Origin: Dactylorhiza incarnata | Lineage: Eukaryota > Streptophyta > Magnoliopsida > Asparagales > Orchidaceae | Assembly: GCA_033032865.1 (NCBI GenBank) | Contig: JAWHQI010000049.1 | Span: 7,750,001 to 7,814,000 of the forward strand | DNA: 64,000 nt | Direction: 5' to 3' | Shown: positions 56,288 through 64,000 of the stretch, piece after piece | How the letters are laid out: each line of letters starts with the position of its first letter | How positions within the stretch are numbered: the first letter of the stretch is position 1 | Position numbers and translations under genes: made by a program | The notes under the pieces: generated by a model | Database searches by the model: none | What the model saw: the letters and a program-made list of their open reading frames with translations, nothing else | What the model was told of the DNA's origin: nothing

Positions 56288-56990
56288 GGTTATAGAAATT
56301 AGGGCTAATTTGGGATAAGTCCCAAATCAATGGAGACAAAAATGAAGGAATTGGGGCATGAGTGCCAAATGACACTTAATTTCCCTTCCCAAGTCCCTCT
56401 CTGAACTCAGGGAGTAATTTCCAGCAATTCTCAGGCCGGCCAGCTGCCAGGTGGAGCTCAATTTGGAGCCTATTGGCCGGCCAAGAGGTGTATTTAATGG
56501 CAATCTTGAAATAAGCCACCCCGACCCCAATTGAGCTCACTACGATCTTCAAGACCTCCCAATGAGTAAAACCCCTCGGTCGATTGGAGGATTCGAGCTC
56601 AGAGGAGGAGGATCGGCGTGGAATCGAGGAGGAGCACAACAAAGGTTTCCCGACAAGTTACATGACCCCAATCATCCAATCAGGCATGTTTTCCTCTTCT
56701 CCTCACCTAGTGCTAGAGTTCCCTTCTTCCCGTTTCAAATTTGATTGAGTAATGGCGACTGTGCCATTTTCCCGTTCGAGCTTTAAATCTCTTCCAAACT
56801 TCACCCCCCCCCCCCCCCCCATTTTGTCTACAATCCACCTCCGACCACCACTTCTCTGGCAATCGACGGCCAACCTCCAACTGGAGTTGGTGGTGTCGGC
56901 TATTTGGCCGGAGACGGCCTCAAACGGCTGGGATTGAGCTCCAAAAACTCTCCAAGCAAGATCAATTTGAGCCGTTGGCTCGAGGAAGAA
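56288..56990 (+). repeat. D-family LTR fragment in opposite orientation (D3)
   Basis: Read on the minus strand, GTGTCATTTGGCACTC and nearby phrases match the order found on the plus strand at about 51110 in D2 and D1, so this fragment faces the other way. It contains a C run (about 56805-56820). It was the landing site of E2. Assignment rests on short matches and overall style. Confidence 0.5.
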
Positions 56991-57469
56991 TGTTGGAACA
57001 TGGTCTTCCGCATCTCCTAGGTTTGAGAATAACAAATCATATGTGTATTTGATCTTGTGTTTTTAAGTGTGCAGGAAACAAATCCATATGACTCAAGGAT
57101 AACATATGAAGGACGCCCCCAAATTTAAAGCCAGAATTCCAACATGTCCACTACCGCCGGCGGTAGCACCTAGCGCAGGCGCTAACTCTGATTAGAGCAA
57201 TTTTGGGAGCTCTTTTAGAGGGCGATAGCGCAGGCGCTATCGAGGAGCACTTGAGGATTGTCTGGAAGATTTCCTTGGATTGAAGATACGCAGGTGGAGA
57301 ATGTTTCCTAATCCAGGATAGCGCCGACGGAAGCACTAGCGCGGGCGCTAGCTTCAAGGCTATAAAAAGGACCTCTCTCATCCCATTTTCAACATAGAAG
57401 TTCAAGAGAGGTTGAGTGCTAAAATTCCAGAGCCTTATTCTGCCAAAAAGTGATCTCTCACCAAAGCTA
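56991..57469 (+). repeat. E2 5' LTR, truncated, with TATA and palindromes
   Basis: The first ~480 bp of the ~1,030-bp LTR. TATA box TATAAAAAG at 57361-57369. Upstream are three palindromic motifs of AGCGCNGGCGCTA type (about 57172, 57225, 57337). The R/U5 part, primer site and ~70 codons of gag are deleted; the junction is at about 57468-57470. Confidence 0.85.
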
Positions 57470-58542
57470 AATGGGACGATAATGATAAACTAAAGTGCAA
57501 AAATAATGCAAAAGCAATGAACGCATTATATTGTGCTTTTAATCGAACTGAATTTAATCAAATTTCTGCATGTGTAACTGCTTATGATATTTGGAACCAA
57601 TTAGAAGTTACTCATGAAGGTACATCACAGGTAAAAGATGCAAAGATATTCCAACTGGAATCAGAATATGAAAAATTTAGGATGGATGCTGAAGAAGACA
57701 TCAACCGATGTACACACGCTTCACCAAGATCGTCAACGCTTTAAAAACTCTTGGAAAGATCTACTCGGACGGGTACTTGGTCAGAAAAATTCTTCGCTCT
57801 CTACCTCAGAGGTTCAATCCAAAGGTGACGGCCATCTCGGAGTTACACAACCTATGAACGCTCCAGATTTAGAATCTTATTGGGAATCTCAAAATTCATG
57901 AGGTAGAACTCCAGTTTCAATACGATGAATACAACAAGGAGCCACAAAAAAGGTGCTGGTCCTAAAGTCAAAGAAGGAGAGCATCGAAGATGAAGGTCTC
58001 CTGGAGAAGAACTTCAGGAAGTTCATTAGAAATCCGGAAAGAAGGAACACCTTCCAGAAATACTTCCAGAAAGATGCTCGACGAAAAGGGTCTTCCTCTT
58101 CATCAAAGAAAGAAAAAGGAAGTGAAGACGAAGAAGAAAGACCACCACCAGAGTGCTATCATTGCAGAAAGACTGGGCACATTCGGAGCCAGTGCCCAAA
58201 GTATCAAAAGGAGCAAAAGAACGATACAAAATGAAGGAGAAAAAGAAAGTGTTGAAAGCCGTAACTTGGGATGATTCTTCCTCTGAAGAATCAAGCGAAT
58301 CTGAGTCAAGCAGCGAGGAGGAAGCAAACTTATGTTTAATGGCAAAAAGCAACGATGATGACACCAATGTTCCTAGTGACACTGAGGTAACTCCTCCCAC
58401 CTTCGAAGAACTTTATGATGAATTTGTTCTAACTTGCAAAGCCTATGATAAAAGTATAGAAGATAATATTTTTTTAAATTCTGAAAATGAATCTATCGTC
58501 AAAGAAAATCATAAGCTTACAAAAAAAATTAATTTCCTTTGA
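57470..58542 (+). pseudogene. gag: E2 gag
   Basis: Begins inside the capsid domain at WDDNDKLKCKNNAKAMNALYC. A frameshift near 57710 breaks it. Frame 57953-58234 has the zinc knuckle CYHCRKTGHIRSQC, intact here but damaged in E1. Frame 58153-58542 carries DDSSSEESSESESSSEEEAN and PPTFEELYDEFVLTCKAYDK. Truncated at the N-terminus. Confidence 0.85.
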
Positions 58543-59176
58543 AAAGAGAAAGTTTTCATTTCAAGAGTGTCAGCACTCATTATGTAAGGCAAAAGAACTT
58601 GAAGTTTCTCTTTCTAAGGCCCTCTCACAAATCAAAACTCTTACAAAAGAAAAGGGGGACTTAGAGAGAAAACTAAATACCTATCTCTTACAAATTGAAA
58701 ATAACAAAAAGGGATTTGAATATAAATGTGTCATGCTTGTTAAAGAAAAATCATCTCTTAAAAAACAAACTCATGACCTCAATTTGGCCATCAAAAAATT
58801 TGGAATTGGTCCAAAATCCCTGGACATGATTTTGGGTTACCAATGTCATGGTTCTGGAAAATTTGGGCTCGGATATAAAAGTGACCACTACCGGCCGGCG
58901 CTAGCCACTAATGCTGGACGTAGCCCATCATTTAAAAATTCTTCTATTTTTTCTAAAAATCAAACCTCATCTAGTAAGAGTAGTGAAGAATTTCAGAAAA
59001 GGGTCTCAACCCCCTTTATTTCATGTGCAAACTATCATAGGTTTGCACACACGTCTAGCTCTTGCAGGAAAATAAAACAGGGATCTTTAAAGAAAATCTT
59101 GGTACCTAAGGCATCCACATATTCTATGGGTGGTACCTCTTGGGTATCCAGATCTTTACTCTCATCTTCTTTCTAG
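58487..59176 (+). pseudogene. gag: E2 gag-end coiled region and spacer
   Basis: Leu/Lys/Glu-rich probable coiled coil (LERKLNTYLLQIENNKKGFE), then GSGKFGLGYKSDHYRPALAT and a Ser-rich spacer to a stop just before the protease. Most of the spacer is deleted in E1. It includes GGCCGGCGCTAGCC (about 58893), the same palindromic motif as in the LTR. Confidence 0.75.
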
Positions 59177-59189
59177 ATTTGCAGGAAGG

Positions 59190-59325
59190 CTAAGGAAACG
59201 GAGGACGCGTGGTACTTGGACTCGGGCTGCTCCAAGCACATGACAGACAACAAAGCAAAGTTCCTTAGCCTAGAAAAGAAGGAGGGATCGTAACCTTTGG
59301 AGATAACAGTAAAGGAAGGATCATG
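59190..59325 (+). pseudogene. pol: E2 aspartic protease, active-site part
   Basis: EDAWYLDSGCSKHMTDN (about 59201-59250) carries the copia catalytic Asp-Ser-Gly. A frameshift follows at about 59291, after which VTFGDNSKGRIMGVG continues in another frame. Inactive as it stands. Confidence 0.85.
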
Positions 59326-60200
59326 GGAGTAGGTACAATGAGTAATGAATCCTTTCTTATCTCTAATGTTGTTTATGTAAAAGGATTAAAACATAACTTA
59401 ATATCGATTAGCCAACTGTGTGATAAGGTATTAGATGTCTTATTTGAGACATCCAAAAATCTTTGCAAAATATATAATCCTAACACAAAAGATGTTTTAC
59501 TAACAGCACCTAGAATTCACAACATATATATAGTCACCTTTCATGTTCTTTCCAAATCATCTATAAAATGTTTTATAACTAAAAATGACGAGTTAGAACT
59601 ATGGCATAGACGTTTAGGTCACGCTAGTACAAAGCTCATTTTAAAACTAGCCAAAAAGGAATTGATTAGAGGATTGATTAAATTGAATGGAAATTTATCT
59701 TCACTATGTTCTCCATTTCAAAAAGGAAAATTTTCAAAATCTTCTTTTAAAAGCAAAAACAAAATTTCTACTACAAAACCTTTGCACTTAATTCATATGG
59801 ATCTCTTTGGTCCCATAAGCACCGCAAGTCTTAGTGGTAGAAAATATACTTTTGTTCTAATAGATGATTTCTCTAGATATTGTTGGACTTTATTTCTCTC
59901 TTCCAAATCTGATGCATTTTGCGAATTTTCAAAATTATGTACTCGTATTCAAAATGAACTAGATTTAAAAATAAAATGCATTCGCTCAGATCATGGAGGA
60001 GAATTTGAAAATGAAAATCTTTAATCTTTTTGTGAAATGTTAGGTATTAAGCATGGGTTCTCCGTTCCACGCACACCTCAACAAAATGGTGTTGTAAAAG
60101 AAAGAATAGGACAATCCAAGAACTAACACGTACTATGCTATCGTAATATAAATTACCTAAGTCCTTTTGGGTCGAAGCCGTAAGCACATCAATTTATATA
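59323..60200 (+). pseudogene. pol: E2 GAG-preINT and integrase
   Basis: Frame 59323-60024: GAG-preINT (VKGLKHNLISISQL), zinc-binding WHRRLGHAS...SLCSPF (second Cys replaced by Phe), HMDLFGP (first Asp), RSDHGGEFENENL (second Asp), stop at 60024. Beyond it PRTPQQNGVV is followed by KERIG, so the third catalytic Glu is Lys. E1 carries different lesions in the same domain. Confidence 0.87.
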
Positions 60201-61463
60201 ATGAATAGAGTCATGCTTCGTCCCTCTTTAAATCTCACAGCATATGAACTATATTATCATAACGTATCATATTTTAAAGTATTTGGTTGTAAATGTATTA
60301 TTCTAAATACAGAAGATGCCATTGGAAAGTTTGATGAAAAATGTGACGAAGGAATATTTCTTGGATACTCTTCAACTAGTAAAGCTTAGAGAATATTTAA
60401 CAAAAGAACGAGTAAGGTTGAAGAGTCTATTAATGTAAAATTTGATGAATTTATTCCTTGAGTAGAAAGACTTCCTACAGGTATAGATGATGAACCTTTG
60501 CCATCTTTGGAGCACGACGAAGAGGAACCTTCCAAAGAAGAGGAGGAGGAGGCCAAGGAAGATGAATATGTTCCCCCAAGCATCTTTAACTTCTCAAAAA
60601 ATCATCCAAAGGAGCTAGTTATTGGGGAACCCTCTATTGGGGTAAGAACTCGATCTTCTCTTCATGAAACGTTCTCAAATATTTGCTTTGTTTCTGAAAT
60701 TGAACCTAAAAATGTTTCAACCGCTTTAAATGACGAATATTGGTTTTTGTCTATGAATGAAGAGTTAGATCAATTTGAAAGAAATAAAGTTTGGAACCTA
60801 GTAGAACATCCATCTAATCATCCCGTTGTTGGCGTAAAATGGATCTTTAAAAATAAATTAGATGGTGAATCTAGGATTACAAGAAATAAAGCTCGCTTAG
60901 TCGCTCAAGGCTTTTCACAAATCGAGGGGGTAGATTTTGAAGAAACTTTTGCACCCGTTGCTCGCTTAGAATCTATACGAATATTTTTGGCGTTTGCGAG
61001 TTTTAAAATGATAAAATTATTTCAAATGTATGTTAAAAGTGCTTTTTAAACGGGTTTATAAAAGAATAAGTTTACGTAGAACAACCCTCCGGTTTTATAA
61101 ACAAAAAATTTCCAAATCATGTTTATATATTAGAAAAAGCGCTTTATGGTTTAAAACAAGCGCCCCGTGCATGGTATGATTGACTTACATCATTTTTGTT
61201 AAAACACGGTTATGTCATGGGAAGTGCCGACAACACACTCTTCATTAAGCATAGTACATAACGATTTAATTATCTTACAAATATATGTTGATGATATCAT
61301 TTTTGGAGCCACTAATGAAGAGTTGAGTAATGAAGTAGTCTTAGTAATGAAAAATGAATTTGAAATGAGTCTTGTAGGAGAACTTTCTTATTTTCTTGGT
61401 TTTCAAATCTCACAACGAAATGAGGGTATCATTATTTGCCAAAAAAATATGTTCACGATATGA
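60201..61463 (+). pseudogene. pol: E2 integrase tail, linker and reverse transcriptase
   Basis: 60201-60389: YFKVFGCKCIILNT and FLGYSSTSKA, stop. 60498-61049: acidic linker, [34 protein letters not shown], then LFQMYVKSAF and a stop; Tyr replaces the first catalytic Asp kept in E1. 61212-61463: LQIYVDDIIFGATNEEL with the YVDD site. Inactive. Confidence 0.87.
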
Positions 61464-61507
61464 TTAAATGATTTGGATTTGAAAATCTTAAACAAGCTTC
61501 TACACCT

Positions 61508-62230
61508 ATGAGTCCTTCTTTAAAATTAGGAAAAGATGAATCTGGAATTTGTATTGATCAAACTTTATATAGAGGTATGATTGGATCTCTTCTTTACTTA
61601 AGTGCATCTAGACCAGACATAATGTTTGTCGTATGTTTATGTGCTCGCTTTCAAGCCAATCCAAAAGAATCTCATTTAAAAGCAGTAAAACGTATTTTTC
61701 GTTATCTATTTGGGTCTTCTAAATTAGGATTATGGTATCAACACAATGAATCATTTACACTTCACGGCTATTCCGATTCGGATTATGCCGGATGTTCACT
61801 AAATCGAAAAAGCACTAGTGGTACTTGTCACTTTGTAGGACCCTCATTAGATGCATGGTCTAGTAGGAAACAATCTTCGGTTGCACTCTCGACCACAAAG
61901 GATGAATACAACGCTCTTGGGAGTTGTTGTGCACAAGCTTTATGGATGAGCCAAATTCTAGAGGATGTTGGTTTTCATCTCAAAAATGTTGATCTCAAAT
62001 ATGACAAAAAAAGTGCCATAGATCTTACAAATAATCCTGTACACCACTCTAGATCCAAACACGTAGATGTTCGCCATCACTTCATTAGGGATCATATTAA
62101 GAAAGAGCATGTAAAAGTAAGTTTCATTGGTACGGACTCCCAATTTGCTAACATATTCACTAAACCTCTTCCCGATGGAAGATTTCAATTACTACGACTT
62201 GAATTAAGTGTCCTAGATCTTTTGTGTTAA
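61508..62230 (+). pseudogene. pol: E2 RNase H
   Basis: A 240-codon uninterrupted frame covering the RT end (GMIGSLLYLSASRPDIMFVV) and RNase H (HGYSDSDYAGCSLNRKSTSG, VALSTTKDEYNALGSC, HVDVRHHFIRDHI, IFTKPLPDGRF). TKDEY replaces the usual TEAEY. The best-preserved pol segment in the window, but useless alone. Confidence 0.87.
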
Positions 62231-64000
62231 ATTAAATTCTTAAACGCAATGGTTTTATGCAATTTTTACATATCTAAACATCTTCAAATCTTCTGAAATT
62301 TCTGCATAAAACTAAACTTCGGACACTTAACCAATATCAAAAATTAGATTTTTTAAAATCCTAAAATTTAGTGTGCTTTTTCCAGCACTAGTGCACGCCG
62401 GCGCTAGCGCACTTGTCTGATTTTTGTATTTTTTAATTTTTGAAAAATCCCTAAAAATAGGCTCTATTATATATACTACTTATTTTTGCATTTCCGTTTT
62501 TAATTGATTTTTGAAAAATTAAAACAAAAAATATAAAAACCAAATTACAAAAGATATTTTTATTTACTCCCTTTCTTTGTTTATGTGTCTGATTTCTATT
62601 CCTAAATGTCAAAATCAAATACAAAAATATAAAACATAAAAATTATCAAAAAGTATCTTTTAAACTTAACTTTTCCTATTTACATATATCTTGCGAAAGG
62701 GAGATTTGGGCTATCATCCCATCACATCTCCTAGTACCGGGCGAACCCCTCAAAGGGTAGACCTCGGGAAGTCCAAGATCAATTATATGGGTTCAAACGT
62801 TAAATCAAAAATATTTTTCAAAATATCAACGAAACTGTATGGACTTTATATCCAATATTAAGCATAGCATGTTCAAACTATCATTTAGACCTTCTACAAT
62901 GTTGCAATTCATCTTTTCAAAACTACTTTGAAGATTGCTTTTATCATGCTTTGATATATCTAATCACATGTGCATCAAATTGTATTGTAAAAGTTGTGTA
63001 GAACCAAGCTTAGTATGCCTCTAAGTATGAGTAAATGTTTTATGGTTGATAATAATACTCATTCACTCACTTATTTTGGCAAAGTTTGCAAGTGATTTTA
63101 ATCTAAGAATGCTTGCTTGTGTATTGTAATTGTACATTGAATTAAATTTGCATAAGTATCTTCCCTACACTACTTTTATTTGCACTCTTAAAATTAGAAA
63201 AGTGGCTGTGCTTTCAAAATTGCATTGGTTTGCAAAACAAGTGTATTCAGAGAACTTTGTACAAAACAAAATAATCATAAAATTTACGAAGATAACTCCT
63301 CCAAGACCTACTTGAACCTCCTGATAAGTATTAATGAGCATTGTGAGGTTGAGCACCTTGGAAAGATAGTAAAGTGTCTTGTGCAAACCATAAACTTTTT
63401 CTTTACACCACTTATTCTTTTCTATGTGCATTGAAGTGTGTGGAAGTAAAACTATTTGTGTTTTATTGTGCACTTTACTCTACATATGTCTTGTATTTTT
63501 GATTAAATCATTAGTTTACTCTATTCAAAATACACTTATGTGCACATCATTATCTTCCATAACACTTCTTCTCATGAGTATTAGATCCTAATGCTAAATT
63601 CTATACTCCTCATTTTAAATGCACTAGATAACCTAGCATGCTCTCTACAATGTTTGGTATGTTTTGAATTTGTGAATTATAATAACATTGTGGTAATTTC
63701 TTTTTGATATCCTTCTTTCATGCCTGGTTACTTTCTGGTAATCTTTACAGATTTTAAAAGAAAAATGATCTACAAAAACATCTTTTCATTTTGACTTTCA
63801 CTCATATTTTTTCTTATGAATCGTCATGTTTACAAAAAAATGTTTCTTGTATTTCTATAAGTCTTCCGCAACATTACCATATAAATTTTACCTTGAATTT
63901 TTTTATGCTTATCTCAAGTCTTAAAACTCAAAATTCCTTTTTCACCAAAGTGGTAGACTTGCTTGGTAAATTTTATATTGTTCTCTTTATGCTAAAAACT
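62231..64000 (+). other. E2 3' non-coding region
   Basis: AT-rich, matches 25460-27329 of E1 in reverse. It contains GCCGGCGCTAGCGCAC (about 62398) and the shared module. The purine-tract cluster and the 3' LTR would lie beyond the window. Short frames such as 63165-63473 (minus) have a counterpart in E1 (26052-26369) but show no coding features. Confidence 0.75.
62689..62778 (+). ncRNA. Shared structured module, copy in E2
   Basis: Sense strand here is plus: GGGAGATTTGGGCTATCATC, CCATCACATCTCC, CCGGGCGAACCCC, GGGTAGACCTCGGGAAGTCC. Nearly identical to E1 apart from two or three bases; one of them (GGGCT for GGGAT) weakens the inner stem. Confidence 0.55.

Larger units (their letters stand above)
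56991..64000 (+). mobile_element. E2: Sirevirus-type copia element, 5'-deleted, runs off window
   Basis: Same family as E1, opposite strand. It starts TGTTGGAACATG at 56991; the expected 5-bp TSD would be AAGAA (56986-56990), not checkable because the other end is outside. The LTR is fused to gag at about 57470. It then has gag, protease, integrase, RT and RNase H to 62230 and a long 3' non-coding region. Many stops and frameshifts. Confidence 0.88.

Noticed and set aside
62689..62778. Shared module as a hammerhead ribozyme
   Set aside because: No CTGATGA and GAAA core pair is present in any of the six copies.
63165..63473. 102-codon minus-strand frame, with a counterpart in E1 (26052-26369), as a possible extra Sirevirus gene
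   Set aside because: It is antisense to the element, ends differ, and composition is that of AT-rich non-coding sequence; conservation reflects recent common origin of E1 and E2.

Overview
This is nuclear DNA of a flowering plant, and essentially all of it is retrotransposon. The evidence is Sirevirus-type copia elements (a plant lineage), chromodomain Ty3/gypsy elements, primer-binding sites matching plant tRNA-Asp and initiator tRNA-Met, a TTG-tailed tRNA-type SINE and a non-autonomous hAT element. I found no host gene, RNA gene or CRISPR array. Every pol region seen is broken, so nothing here is an intact autonomous element. Species cannot be named from the sequence. All calls are from reading by eye.

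Layout, left half. Positions 1-13329 are the end of a Ty3/gypsy element F (+ strand). It has a partial left LTR, a tRNA-Met primer site, gag, protease and RT remnants with RNase H and integrase missing, and a ~4 kb right LTR. That LTR is split by element A (5403-11932; TSD TCGGC), a pol-less element with nearly identical 1.68 kb LTRs and a tRNA-Asp primer site. Positions 13330-14852 are unassigned old repeat-like sequence.

Layout, right half. From about 14853 to 52494 there is a six-level nest on the minus strand, mostly confirmed by target-site duplications. A ~7.2 kb chromovirus LTR (D2) is split by pol-less element C (20106-50471, TSD GTCTG). C is split by Sirevirus E1 (24057-47981, TSD CCGGT). 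E1 is split by a hAT element (29321-44491, 8-bp TSD). The hAT is split by pol-less element B (29377-43578, TSD CTCCA). B is split by a 7.15 kb solo LTR D1 of the same family as D2 (36214-43366, TSD CACGC), and B also carries a SINE. D2's own pol follows at 52595-56287 (minus). Next come an opposite-facing D-LTR fragment (about 56288-56990) and a second Sirevirus E2 (+, 56991 to beyond the window end).

How the parts relate. A, B and C form one class of non-autonomous Ogre/Tat/Athila-type elements. They share the primer site, hairpin-plus-polypurine signals, conserved 3' non-coding blocks and LTR termini. A and C (and more distantly B) encode a zinc-knuckle protein with an acidic tail, but no RT or integrase, so they must be mobilised in trans. 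The most striking observation is a ~90-nt module present six times in otherwise unrelated families (Sirevirus E, pol-less B, chromovirus LTR D). It lies in the sense direction each time, and one stem shows compensatory base changes. A second theme is that every family carries an array of CG-rich palindromes in its LTR, in several cases just upstream of a TATA box.
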